A stretch of DNA of 54,679 nucleotides. It comes from CAYVBN01 sp964538565. GTDB taxonomy: Bacteria > Pseudomonadota > Alphaproteobacteria > Rhizobiales > Xanthobacteraceae. The stretch lies in contig CAZIGW010000160.1 of NCBI GenBank assembly GCA_964538565.1, positions 1 to 54,679 on the forward strand, in the 5' to 3' direction. Position numbers and translations under genes: made by a program. The notes under the pieces were generated by a model that ran no database searches, was not told where the DNA came from, and worked only from the letters and a program-made list of their open reading frames with translations. Below are positions 25,423 through 33,580 of the stretch, in pieces (the first letter of the stretch is position 1; every line of letters starts with the position of its first letter).

Positions 25423-26124
25423 ATGACGGCGCGCATCCTGATCGTGGAAGACGAGCAACCGCTGACGTTGCTCCTTCGCTACAATCTCGAAGCGGAGGGA
25501 TACCGCGTGGAGACGGCCGGGCGCGGCGACGAAGCGGATCTGCGCCTGCGCGAGGATCCGCCCGATCTCGCGGTGATCGACTGGATGCTGCCGGGCCTCT
25601 CGGGAATAGAGCTGATCCGCCGCCTGCGGGCGCGCCCCGAGACGCAGCTCCTGCCCGTCATCATGCTGACGGCGCGCGGCGAGGAAGGCGAGCGCGTGCG
25701 CGGTCTGGCGACCGGCGCCGACGACTACATCGTCAAGCCGTTCTCCGTCCCCGAGCTGCTCGCGCGCATGCGTGCGCTCCTGCGGCGGACGCGCCCCGAA
25801 CGGGTCGCCACCGTGCTCACCGCCGGGGACGTCGAGCTCGACCGTGAGAAGAAGCGCGTCTCGCGCTCCGGGCGCGAGGTCATGCTCGGTCCGACGGAAT
25901 TCCGCCTGCTCGAATTTCTGATGCAGAGCCCCGGCCGGGTGTTCTCGCGCGAACAATTGCTCGACGGCGTGTGGGGGCGTGACGTCTATATCGACGAGCG
26001 GACCGTCGACGTCCACGTGGGCCGGTTGCGCAAGGCGCTCAATCGCGGCCGCGCCCCCGACCCGATCCGCACCGTTCGCGGCGCCGGCTATGCGCTCGAC
26101 GAACGCTTCGGACGGAGCGCCTGA
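25423..26124 (+). CDS. phoB: phosphate regulon response regulator PhoB
   Basis: A 233-residue OmpR/PhoB-family regulator. The receiver domain has the acidic pair Glu9-Asp10, phospho-acceptor Asp53 (AVIDWMLPGLSG) and the conserved Lys in DDYIVKPF. The winged-helix domain contains FRLLEFLMQSPGRVFSREQLLDGVWG and RTVDVHVGRLRKAL. It should bind the Pho box at 20578-20595. It is last in the cluster, 16 bases after phoU, and convergent with gcrA. Confidence 0.96.
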   Translation: MTARILIVEDEQPLTLLLRYNLEAEGYRVETAGRGDEADLRLREDPPDLAVIDWMLPGLSGIELIRRLRARPETQLLPVIMLTARGEEGERVRGLATGADDYIVKPFSVPELLARMRALLRRTRPERVATVLTAGDVELDREKKRVSRSGREVMLGPTEFRLLEFLMQSPGRVFSREQLLDGVWGRDVYIDERTVDVHVGRLRKALNRGRAPDPIRTVRGAGYALDERFGRSA

Positions 26125-26136
26125 CGGCGCTCCGTC
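26111..26136. terminator. hairpin between convergent phoB and gcrA, stop codon in loop
   Basis: Perfect 11-bp stem GACGGAGCGCC / GGCGCTCCGTC around TGAC, where TGA is the phoB stop. There is no T-run on either side, so it may be a Rho-type or RNA-stabilising hairpin rather than a classical terminator. Confidence 0.5.
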
Positions 26137-26143
26137 GACGGCA

Positions 26144-26659
26144 TCAGCTGCGAACCGCGCGCTTGTCCCGGCGCCGATCGACGACCGGCTGATAGGCGAC
26201 GCGCGAGTGGTAGGAGCAATAGGGCAGGCCCTCGACCGCGCGGCCGCCGCAGAAGAAGAATTCCGGCGCGCCCGGATCGCCGATCGGCCAGTGGCACTTG
26301 GCCTCGGTCAATTCGAGGATCGAGCAACGCTGGCCGAGCGGAATGATGTTCTCGATCGGCTCGGGCTCGGGTTCGACCTCGAGGTCGTAGCCGGGCGCCA
26401 GATGCGCGGCGAGCGCCGTGTTGCCCCGCATCGCCGGGCGCGAGACGCGCAGCATGTGCGAATGGGTTCGCGGCTTGCGTGGACGCGGGGCCGCCGACGA
26501 CGACGGGCTCTTCGCCCGTCCCGATAGCCCGAGCCGATGGACCTTGCCGATTACGGCGTTGCGCGTGATGCCCCCCAGTTCGGCCGCGATCTGGCTCGCG
26601 GAGAGCCCGTCGGCCCAGAGCTTCTTCAGAAGCTCCACCCGCTCGTCTGTCCAATTCAT
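26144..26659 (-). CDS. gcrA: GcrA cell-cycle regulator
   Basis: A 171-residue GcrA, the sigma-70-bound activator that reads CcrM-methylated GANTC promoters in Alphaproteobacteria. The diagnostic N-terminus is MNWTDERVELLKKLWADGLSASQIA (helix-turn-helix), followed by NAVIGKVHRLGLSGR. A variable linker leads to the C-terminal sigma-binding module with CSILELTEAKCHWPIGDP and FFFCGGRAVEGLPYCSYHSRVAY. ATG 26659 has AGGAGA upstream. It is divergent from argD, and three GANTC sites lie in the shared region. Confidence 0.95.
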   Translation of the reverse strand: MNWTDERVELLKKLWADGLSASQIAAELGGITRNAVIGKVHRLGLSGRAKSPSSSAAPRPRKPRTHSHMLRVSRPAMRGNTALAAHLAPGYDLEVEPEPEPIENIIPLGQRCSILELTEAKCHWPIGDPGAPEFFFCGGRAVEGLPYCSYHSRVAYQPVVDRRRDKRAVRS

Positions 26660-26708
26660 CCAATTTCTCCTCTTCGGCCGCATCGAACAGCGGAGAAAGG
26701 GCTCGACG

Positions 26709-26854
26709 GAATCCGCCCTCTTCGTCTGGCAGCCTTATGGCCGACCCGACGTTTACGCTCGACACTAGAGGAACTCAGAAAACTGGCCGCCGCACGATAT
26801 GTCGTATTCGACTGCAAAAACGCTACAATATGCCGCGACTCCCGTGCAAGAGTC
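26709..26854. promoter_or_regulatory. three GANTC (CcrM methylation) sites upstream of gcrA
   Basis: GAATC at 26709-26713, GACTC at 26837-26841 and GAGTC at 26850-26854, all in the gcrA-argD intergenic region. CcrM methylates GANTC, and its methylation state times cell-cycle genes. No CtrA half-site (TTAA) was noticed nearby. Confidence 0.6.
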
Positions 26855-26935
26855 GGCCCCCGCGATCCACACGTTCGTGCGCAATTGCCGCGCCAACGTG
26901 GCGATGTGGCAACAAGCCGGGCCACGAGCGGCGAG

Positions 26936-26963
26936 TTGACAGCACCGGACCCCACAATAGAAT
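26936..26963 (+). promoter_or_regulatory. sigma-70 promoter of argD-argF-hslO
   Basis: TTGACA (26936-26941), 16-base spacer, TAGAAT (26958-26963): a near-consensus promoter placing the transcript start near 26970, about 65 bases before argD. Confidence 0.65.
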
Positions 26964-26971
26964 GTGTGTCC

Positions 26972-26993
26972 GTGCCGCCCGGCGAGGCGGCAC
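26972..26993 (+). promoter_or_regulatory. leader hairpin in front of argD
   Basis: Perfect 8-bp stem GTGCCGCC / GGCGGCAC with loop CGGCGA, followed by the T-rich ATTTCATTT. Sited at the very 5' end of the predicted transcript, it could be an attenuator or an RNA-stability element. No leader peptide is obvious. Confidence 0.45.
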
Positions 26994-27034
26994 ATTTCAT
27001 TTCGAGCCCCGGCTTTTGGACGGACGAACCAGCC

Positions 27035-28246
27035 GTGACGTCGCATCTCTTACCGACCTACGCGCGTGTCGACCTCGCCTTCGAGCGGGGCGAAGGCGCC
27101 TGGCTGACGGGAAGCGACGGCGAACGCTACCTTGATTTTGCCGCAGGCGTGGCGGTGAACGGGCTCGGCCACGCGCATCCGCGTCTCGTTGCCGCGCTCG
27201 CCGAGCAGGCGTCGAAAGTCTGGCACGTCTCCAATCTCTACCGCATTCCCGAAGCGGAGCGGCTGGCGGAGCGCCTGTGCGCGGCGAGCTTCGCGGATCG
27301 CGTCTTCTTCTGCAACTCCGGCGCCGAGGCGATGGAATGCACCATCAAGGTGGCGCGCAAGCATCACGCCGCCGCCGGTCGCCCGGAACGTTACCGCATC
27401 GTGACGTTCGAGGGCGCGTTCCACGGGCGCACCCTCGCCACGCTCGCGGCGGGCGGGCAGAAGAAATATCTGGAAGGCTTCGGCCCGCCGGTCGAAGGCT
27501 TCGACCAGGTGCCGTTCGGCGATTTCGACGCGACCAAGCGCGCCATCGGGCCGCGGACCGCCGCCATCCTGGTCGAGCCGATCCAGGGCGAGGGCGGCGT
27601 GCGCGTCGCGCCACTCGCATTTCTTAGGGGCCTGCGCCAGTTGTGCGACCAGCACGGCCTGCTTCTTCTGTTCGACGAAGTGCAGACCGGGATGGGGCGC
27701 ACCGGCGACCTGTTCGTCTATCAGCACACCGGCGTCACCCCCGACGTGATGGCGATCGCGAAGGCGCTCGGCGGCGGATTCCCGGTCGGGGCGTGCCTCG
27801 CGACCGAAGACGCCGCGGGCGGAATGACCGTCGGCACGCACGGCTCGACGTTCGGGGGCAATCCGCTGGCCATGGCGGTCGGCAACACCGTGCTCGACGT
27901 GATGCAGGAGCCCGGCTTTCTCGACAACGTCCGCCGCATCGGGCTGCTGTTCAGACAGCGCCTCGCCGAGATCAAGGACCGGCATCCGGCGGTCATCGCC
28001 GAGGTGCGCGGCGAAGGCCTCCTGCTCGGCCTGCGCGCCGTCGTGCCGAGCGCGCAGCTGGTCGACGCGTTGCGGGCGGAGAAGCTCCTGACGGTCGCCG
28101 CGGGCGACAACGTGGTTCGGCTTCTGCCGCCGTTGATCGTCGGCGAAGCGGAGGTCGCGGAAGCGATCGCGCGCATCGACCGGGCCGCGACACGGATCGA
28201 GGAGGCGCTCGGCCGACAGGCGACAGTTCAGGGAGCGGTGGGGTGA
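27035..28246 (+). CDS. argD: acetylornithine aminotransferase
   Basis: A 403-residue class III PLP aminotransferase converting N-acetylglutamate semialdehyde to N-acetylornithine. Visible blocks: FFCNSGAEAMECTIKVARKHH, FEGAFHGRTLATLA, LLLFDEVQTGMGRTG and the PLP lysine in AIAKALGGGFPVGA. GTG 27035 gives the normal N-terminus SHLLPTYARVDLAFERGEGAWL. argF starts within its stop codon (GTGA overlap), and the ArgD-ArgF pairing argues for acetylornithine rather than GABA or succinylornithine as substrate. Confidence 0.93.
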   Translation: MTSHLLPTYARVDLAFERGEGAWLTGSDGERYLDFAAGVAVNGLGHAHPRLVAALAEQASKVWHVSNLYRIPEAERLAERLCAASFADRVFFCNSGAEAMECTIKVARKHHAAAGRPERYRIVTFEGAFHGRTLATLAAGGQKKYLEGFGPPVEGFDQVPFGDFDATKRAIGPRTAAILVEPIQGEGGVRVAPLAFLRGLRQLCDQHGLLLLFDEVQTGMGRTGDLFVYQHTGVTPDVMAIAKALGGGFPVGACLATEDAAGGMTVGTHGSTFGGNPLAMAVGNTVLDVMQEPGFLDNVRRIGLLFRQRLAEIKDRHPAVIAEVRGEGLLLGLRAVVPSAQLVDALRAEKLLTVAAGDNVVRLLPPLIVGEAEVAEAIARIDRAATRIEEALGRQATVQGAVG

Positions 28247-29172
28247 GCGACATCGGTATCCGCCACTTCCTCGATCTCGCAGACATCCCCAAGCAGGAAC
28301 TGCGTGGAATGATCGAGGCGAGCCGCGCCATGAAGCGGCAGCGCAAGGAGCGCGCGAACGCCGACCGGCCGCTCGCCGGCAAGATGCTGGCGATGATCTT
28401 CGACAAGCCCTCGACTCGCACGCGTGTCTCCTTCGACGTCGCCATGCGCCAGCTCGGCGGCGACACCATGATGCTGACCGGCCAGGAGATGCAGCTCGGC
28501 CGCGGCGAAACGATCGCCGACACGGCTCGCGTGCTCTCGCGCTATGTCGACGCCATCATGATCCGCACGCTCGACCACGAGGCGCTGACGGAACTCGCGC
28601 GCTACGCCACCGTGCCGGTCATCAACGGTCTCACCCGCCGCTCGCACCCCTGCCAGGTGCTGGCCGACGTCATGACGTTCGAGGAGCACCGTGGGCCGAT
28701 CCGCGGCAGGACCGTGGCGTGGACCGGCGACGCCAACAACGTGCTCGCCTCGTGGATGCATGCCGCCGATCGTTTCGATTTCTCGCTGCATGTGGCGACC
28801 CCGCCCGAACTTGCGCCCAAGAAATGGCTCATTGATTGGGTGAAAGCATCGGGTGCCGCGATCCGTATCGGCCAGGATCCCGAAGAGGCGGTCGGGGGCG
28901 CGGACTGCGTCGTGACCGACACGTGGGTGTCGATGGGCGACAAGGACGGCGTACGCCGGCACAACCTGCTCAAGCCGTACCAGGTCAATGCGCGATTGAT
29001 GGCCAAAGCCAAACCGGACGCTCTGTTCATGCATTGTCTGCCCGCGCATCGCGGCGAGGAAGTCACCGACGAGGTCATCGACGGCGCGAACTCGGTGGTA
29101 TTCGATGAAGCCGAGAACCGATTGCATGCGCAGAAGGGCATCCTGGCGTGGTGCCTCCACGTGGATCGATGA
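28243..29172 (+). CDS. argF: ornithine carbamoyltransferase
   Basis: A 309-residue OTCase making citrulline from ornithine and carbamoyl phosphate. The carbamoyl-phosphate loop is FDKPSTRTRVSFDVA; HPCQVLADVMTFEEH, the SMG loop (TWVSMGDKD) and the active-site HCLPAHRGEEV are all present. GTG 28243 overlaps the argD stop by four bases and has GGGAG upstream. Its own stop overlaps the hslO start, so the three genes are translationally coupled. Confidence 0.96.
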   Translation: MSDIGIRHFLDLADIPKQELRGMIEASRAMKRQRKERANADRPLAGKMLAMIFDKPSTRTRVSFDVAMRQLGGDTMMLTGQEMQLGRGETIADTARVLSRYVDAIMIRTLDHEALTELARYATVPVINGLTRRSHPCQVLADVMTFEEHRGPIRGRTVAWTGDANNVLASWMHAADRFDFSLHVATPPELAPKKWLIDWVKASGAAIRIGQDPEEAVGGADCVVTDTWVSMGDKDGVRRHNLLKPYQVNARLMAKAKPDALFMHCLPAHRGEEVTDEVIDGANSVVFDEAENRLHAQKGILAWCLHVDR

Positions 29173-30170
29173 TGGCCGAGATCGGGATCCCGAGCCGCAC
29201 CCCCACGGACACTTCGGTCGACGACGCCGTCCTGCCGTTCCAAGTGGCCGCGCTCGATCTGCGCGGCCGGGTCGTGCGCCTCGGGCCCGCGATCGACGAG
29301 ATCCTGACCCGTCACGAATACCCGCCGCCGGTCGCCAAGCTGCTCGGCGAAGCCGTCGTGCTCACCGTGCTGCTCGGCTCCTCCCTCAAGATGGCGGGCC
29401 GGTTCATCCTGCAGACGCAGACCGACGGACCGGTGCGCATGCTGGTCGTCGATTTCACCAGCCCGGGCAAGCTGCGCGCCTGCGCCCGCTACGACAAGCG
29501 CGCGGTCGCCGACGCGATGGCGGCGAACGCGGCCTCCGCCGGAGAGCTCCTGGGAACCGGTCACCTCGCCATGACCATCGACCAGGGTCCGGAGATGAGC
29601 CGCTATCAGGGGCTCGTCGCCCTGGAGCAGCACGGACTCGAAGCAGCCGCGCACGAGTATTTCCTGCGCTCGGAGCAGATTCCGACCCGGGTGCGGCTCG
29701 CGGTGGCCGAAGAGCTCAGCACCGGACCCGACGGGCCGCGGCATCGCTGGCGCGCCGGCGGAATGCTGCTGCAGTTCCTGCCGAAGAAGGCCGAGCGGGC
29801 GCGCGGACCGGACCTCGACCCGGGCGACGCGCCCGAGGGCACGGCGCCGCACGTGGTTCCCGAAGACGAGGCCTGGGTCGAAGGGCGTTCGTTGATCGCC
29901 ACCGTCGACGACCTCGAGCTGATCGACCCGGGGGTGTCGAGCGAGCGCCTGCTCTACCGGCTGTTCCACGAGCATGGGGTGCGGGTCTTCCGCAGTGTGG
30001 ATCTGCGCGCCGAGTGCTCGTGCTCGCGCGAAGGCGTCGCCGCCATGCTGACCCGCTTCTCACAGGACGACCGCGACCACATGGTCGAGAACGGCGTGAT
30101 CTCGGTGACTTGCGAGTTCTGCAATTCGACCTACGTGTTCGAACCGGCGGAGGTCGAGGGTGGGCGTTGA
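29169..30170 (+). CDS. hslO: Hsp33 redox-regulated chaperone
   Basis: A 333-residue Hsp33 holdase. The N-terminal domain contains AVVLTVLLGSSLKMAGRFILQTQTDGPVRMLVVDF. The C-terminal redox switch has the four zinc cysteines as CSC in AECSCSREG and CEFC in VTCEFCNSTYVF, which form disulfides under oxidative heat stress. The start at 29169 overlaps the argF stop (ATGATG). The argD-argF-hslO order is familiar from Rhizobiales. It converges on apaG with five bases between. Confidence 0.95.
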   Translation: MMAEIGIPSRTPTDTSVDDAVLPFQVAALDLRGRVVRLGPAIDEILTRHEYPPPVAKLLGEAVVLTVLLGSSLKMAGRFILQTQTDGPVRMLVVDFTSPGKLRACARYDKRAVADAMAANAASAGELLGTGHLAMTIDQGPEMSRYQGLVALEQHGLEAAAHEYFLRSEQIPTRVRLAVAEELSTGPDGPRHRWRAGGMLLQFLPKKAERARGPDLDPGDAPEGTAPHVVPEDEAWVEGRSLIATVDDLELIDPGVSSERLLYRLFHEHGVRVFRSVDLRAECSCSREGVAAMLTRFSQDDRDHMVENGVISVTCEFCNSTYVFEPAEVEGGR

Positions 30171-30175
30171 CCGGC

Positions 30176-30568
30176 TCAGTTGATCGTCCGGTTCTTGTCC
30201 GGGCCGTCGAGCGAAAAGGCGGGAATTTCGATGTCGAAATGCTCGCCCGCGGCCGACACCATGCTGTAGCTGCCGGCCATGAACCCCGAAGGCGTGGTGA
30301 GCGGAACGCCGCTGGTGTATTCGAAGGAGGCGCCCGGCTCGATCAGCGGCTCCTCGCCGACCACGCCGGCGCCGCGGACTTCCTGGACCCGGCCGTAGGC
30401 GTCGGTGATGCGCCAGTGACGGGTCTTCAGTTGCACCGCCTGCTCGCCCCGGTTGGCGATTTCGATCGTGTAGGCCCAGAAGAAATAGTTCTTCTCGGTC
30501 GAGGAGCGCTCGGGCAGGAAACGCGGTCTGACCGTAACCTCGATGTTGCGGGTGACGGCGCGATACAT
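30176..30568 (-). CDS. apaG: ApaG family protein
   Basis: A 130-residue ApaG, an immunoglobulin-like beta-sandwich protein. The signature blocks are YFFWAYTIEIANRGEQAVQLKTRHWRITDAYGRVQEVRGAGVVGEEPLI and the later GSYSMVSAAGEHFDIEIPAFSL. ApaG proteins bind phosphates or metals in some reports; the cellular role is uncertain. It is monocistronic between hslO (convergent) and opgC (divergent). Confidence 0.93.
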   Translation of the reverse strand: MYRAVTRNIEVTVRPRFLPERSSTEKNYFFWAYTIEIANRGEQAVQLKTRHWRITDAYGRVQEVRGAGVVGEEPLIEPGASFEYTSGVPLTTPSGFMAGSYSMVSAAGEHFDIEIPAFSLDGPDKNRTIN

Positions 30569-30657
30569 GGGTGGCCTCGTTCGGAATCGGACGGAGCATT
30601 CTTGCTCGGGCTGGCGATAATGAACCGCGTTCCAGCGACGCGCGCAACGGTCGACGG

Positions 30658-31890
30658 ATGATGCTTTTTCAACAAGCCCTTCGCCCAGTCCCCGCGGCGG
30701 ACAAGCCGGCGGCTCCCGCGCCTCCCCCGCCGCGCACGGCGGCGACCGGCCGCGACCTGCGCCTCGATCTCTTCCGCGGGCTGGCGCTCTGGCTCATCTT
30801 TCTCGACCACATCCCCTCGAACATCGTCAGCTGGATCACCATCCGCAACTACGGATTCAGCGACGCGACCGAGATCTTCGTGTTCATCTCCGGCTATACG
30901 GCGGCATTCGTATACGGCCGGGCGATGCGCGAGCGCGGCTTCGTCATCGCGGGCGCGCGCATTCTCAAGCGCGCCTGGCAGGTCTACGTCGCCCATGTTT
31001 TTCTGTTCGTCGTCTACATGGCGGAGATCGCCTACGTGTCGGCCAGTTCCGACAATCCGCTGTACGCGGAGGAAATGGGCATCTTCGATTTCCTGCGCCA
31101 GCCGGACATCACGCTCGTGCAGGCGCTGCTGCTCAAGTTCAAGCCGGCGAACATGGACGTGCTGCCGCTCTACATCGTGCTGCTCGCCGGCTTCCCGCTG
31201 TTCATCTGGCTCCTGCTGCGCCAGCCGACGCTGGCGCTCGCCGGATCGCTCGCGGTCTACATGCTGGCGTGGGAGTTCGACTGGAACCTTCCGGCCTATC
31301 CGAGCGGTTCATGGACGTTCAATCCGTTCGCCTGGCAGCTGCTGTTCGGGTTCGGCGCGTGGTGCGGCCTGGGCGGGGCCGACAAGATCGGCCGGTTCAT
31401 CCGCTCGCCCTACGTGCTCGCGGCCTCGGCCCTCTATCTGCTGTTCTCCCTCGCGATCGTCCTGACATGGTACTTCCCGCGCTACGCGCATTACGTGCCG
31501 CAGTGGCTCTCGGACTGGATGTATCCCATCGACAAGACCAACCTCGACGTGTTGCGCCTCGTCCACTTCCTGGCGATCGCCGCCCTCACGGTGCATTTCG
31601 TGACGCCGGACTGGCCGGGCCTTAAGAATCGGTTTTTCCGCCCGGCCATTCTGTGCGGCCAACATTCATTGGAGATTTTCTGTCTCGGAGTATTCTTGGC
31701 GTTTGCCAGTCATTTTCTCATGGTGGAGGTTTCGGCGACGGTGGCCATGCAGATCCTTGTCAGTGCCGCAGGGATCGCCGCAATGATAACGGCAGCCGGG
31801 CTCATCACCTGGTACAACCAGATAGAAGGGCGAAGCCCTGGATCGCGTTCGAAACCACCGGACGCGGACCTCGCGGGAGGCGAGGCATGA
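30658..31890 (+). CDS. opgC: OpgC-family membrane acyltransferase
   Basis: A 410-residue polytopic membrane protein of the OpgC family. In enterobacteria OpgC succinylates osmoregulated periplasmic glucans. A Pro/Ala-rich cytoplasmic lead precedes the signature LRLDLFRGLALWLIFLDHIPSN with His51, and FSDATEIFVFISGYTAAFVYGR. About ten hydrophobic helices follow, with WSLP-like and GQHSLEIFCLGVFLAFASHFL blocks. ATG 30658 or 30661 is the likely start; no strong ribosome-binding site is seen. Its stop overlaps the next start (ATGA), coupling it to two SGNH-fold proteins. No opgG/opgH glucan synthesis genes lie in the window, so the acceptor glycan is unproven. Confidence 0.88.
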   Translation: MMLFQQALRPVPAADKPAAPAPPPPRTAATGRDLRLDLFRGLALWLIFLDHIPSNIVSWITIRNYGFSDATEIFVFISGYTAAFVYGRAMRERGFVIAGARILKRAWQVYVAHVFLFVVYMAEIAYVSASSDNPLYAEEMGIFDFLRQPDITLVQALLLKFKPANMDVLPLYIVLLAGFPLFIWLLLRQPTLALAGSLAVYMLAWEFDWNLPAYPSGSWTFNPFAWQLLFGFGAWCGLGGADKIGRFIRSPYVLAASALYLLFSLAIVLTWYFPRYAHYVPQWLSDWMYPIDKTNLDVLRLVHFLAIAALTVHFVTPDWPGLKNRFFRPAILCGQHSLEIFCLGVFLAFASHFLMVEVSATVAMQILVSAAGIAAMITAAGLITWYNQIEGRSPGSRSKPPDADLAGGEA

Positions 31891-32732
31891 AGACGCTGAT
31901 CTGCGCGTTGACGGGAATCCTGGTGGCGCTGCTCGTCGCGCCGCCCGCGCTCGCCGAGGACGAGAGCGCCTGCGCGGTGGCAAGCCTCCTGGTGCATGCC
32001 GACTATCCCCTTCCGCACGTCGCCGAGGCGATCGCCAAGGGCCATCTCACCATCGTGGTGATGGGATCGGCCTCCTCGATGCTGCCGGGCGCCGGCGAGG
32101 CCGAAAAGGCCTATCCGGCGCGCCTGCAGGCCGTGCTCGCCGAGCGTCTGCCGGGCGTCGATGTGCGGGTCATTACGCATGCCAAGGCCCGGGAAACAGC
32201 CGCCGAGATGGAGCAGCAACTCGAGGAGGTGGTCGAGCGGGAGAAGCCGACGCTGGTCATCTGGCAGGCGGGAACCGTCGATGCCATGCGCGGGATCGAT
32301 CCGGACGCCTTCAGCACGACGCTCGGCGACGGCATCGAAACGATCAAGGACGCCGATGCGGACGCTCTCCTGGTCAACATGCAGTACAGCCCGCGCACCG
32401 AAAGCGTCATCTCGCTCGCCGCCTATGTGGATGTCATGCGATTTGTTGCTTTGCAGCATGAAATTTCCTTGTTGGACCGCCTCGCAATCATGAAACATTG
32501 GAGCGAGCTCGGGACTTTCGATCTGTACGGTCCGAAGAAGAGCATGGAGACCGCCGAGCGCGTGCACGACTGCATCGGCCGGCTGCTCGCCGACCTGATC
32601 AGCGAGGGCGTCAAGCTCGCCGAACAGGACAAGACGTCGAGCGGGGACAAATCGAGCGAATCCGGAACGGCGCCCGCAACAGAGAACAAGGCAGAGAACA
32701 AGAAAGACGAGCAGGGAAACCGAGGGCAATGA
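31887..32732 (+). CDS. secreted SGNH-fold protein with catalytic residues lost
   Basis: A 281-residue protein with a signal peptide (MKTLICALTGILVALLVAPPALA|ED), an SGNH-hydrolase fold and a charged, low-complexity C-terminal tail (Ser/Lys/Glu-rich, about residues 248-281). It aligns with the next gene product around TIVVMGSASS / TIVAIGSSST, but each catalytic position is changed. The nucleophile Ser is Ala62, block III GTN is GTV (Val131), and the C-terminal Asp-x-x-His is absent. It overlaps opgC by four bases and is four bases from the next gene. I read it as a pseudo-hydrolase kept for a structural or acyl-relay role; a wrong alignment is the main alternative. Confidence 0.75.
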   Translation: MKTLICALTGILVALLVAPPALAEDESACAVASLLVHADYPLPHVAEAIAKGHLTIVVMGSASSMLPGAGEAEKAYPARLQAVLAERLPGVDVRVITHAKARETAAEMEQQLEEVVEREKPTLVIWQAGTVDAMRGIDPDAFSTTLGDGIETIKDADADALLVNMQYSPRTESVISLAAYVDVMRFVALQHEISLLDRLAIMKHWSELGTFDLYGPKKSMETAERVHDCIGRLLADLISEGVKLAEQDKTSSGDKSSESGTAPATENKAENKKDEQGNRGQ

Positions 32733-32736
32733 CACT

Positions 32737-33567
32737 ATGATCCGGGGGGCGCGTCTGGGGCCGCGGTTGACGACGGCCCTGTTCGCAATCGCAATGAGCA
32801 CCGCCGCGGCTTCGGCCGTCGATATTTCACCCAAGTGCAGCGCGCCGCCGGAGCTCACGCGGCTCGACCACACGCTCAACCGCACCGCGCGCCGGCTCGC
32901 CGCCGCGCAGCCGCTGACGATCGTCGCCATCGGATCGTCCTCGACCGCGGGCGCCGGCGCGACTTCGCCGGCCGCCTCCTATCCGAGCCGGCTCGCCGCC
33001 GAGCTGCAAGCCCGCTTTCCCGGCAGCAAGATCACCGTGCTCAATCGCGGCGTGAACGGCGAGGAAGCGCGCGACATGCTGGCGCGTTTCGACGACAGCG
33101 TCGTTGCCGCAAGGCCTGATCTCGTGCTCTGGCAGCTCGGCACGAACTCCGTGCTGCGCGATCATTCTATTGCGTCGGCGAGCGGCGTCATTCGCGAGGG
33201 GCTGCGGCGCCTCAAGGCGATCGGCGCCGACGTGGTGTTGATCGATCCGCAGTTCGCCCCCAAGGTGATCGCCAAGCGCGACAGCGAGAGGATGGTGAGC
33301 CTCATCTCGCTCGCCGCCAAGGAAGCGAACATCGACCTCTTCCCGCGTTTCGCGGTCATGCGCGACTGGCGCGACCATCAGGGCCTGCCGTTCGAGACGT
33401 TTCTCTCGCCCGACGGGCTGCACATGAACGACTGGAGCTACGCCTGCCTGGCGAAGCTGCTCGGCGGCGGCATCGCCGAGGCTGCGACGCGCGCGACCGC
33501 TTCGGCGCAGACCGCGGCGGCCGGGCACCCGGCCGTGCGCACCATCGCGCACGATCCGATCCACTGA
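32737..33567 (+). CDS. secreted SGNH/GDSL-family hydrolase or O-acyltransferase
   Basis: A 276-residue exported SGNH-fold protein. The signal peptide ends near STAAASA. Catalytic blocks are intact: Ser68 in AIGSSSTAG, glycine in NRGVNGEEARD, Asn137 in WQLGTNSV, and Asp226/His229 in SPDGLHMND. It is the third gene of the opgC operon. SGNH proteins beside membrane acyltransferases often perform or reverse the final glycan O-acylation in the periplasm, which is the probable job here. It converges on metZ with 13 bases between. Confidence 0.85.
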   Translation: MIRGARLGPRLTTALFAIAMSTAAASAVDISPKCSAPPELTRLDHTLNRTARRLAAAQPLTIVAIGSSSTAGAGATSPAASYPSRLAAELQARFPGSKITVLNRGVNGEEARDMLARFDDSVVAARPDLVLWQLGTNSVLRDHSIASASGVIREGLRRLKAIGADVVLIDPQFAPKVIAKRDSERMVSLISLAAKEANIDLFPRFAVMRDWRDHQGLPFETFLSPDGLHMNDWSYACLAKLLGGGIAEAATRATASAQTAAAGHPAVRTIAHDPIH

Positions 33568-33580
33568 CCGGCGCGGCGGC

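Noticed and set aside
31887..32732. first SGNH gene as a decaying pseudogene
   Set aside because: The frame is intact, with a good signal peptide and ATGA coupling to opgC. Loss of catalytic residues with an intact gene suggests a retained non-catalytic role.
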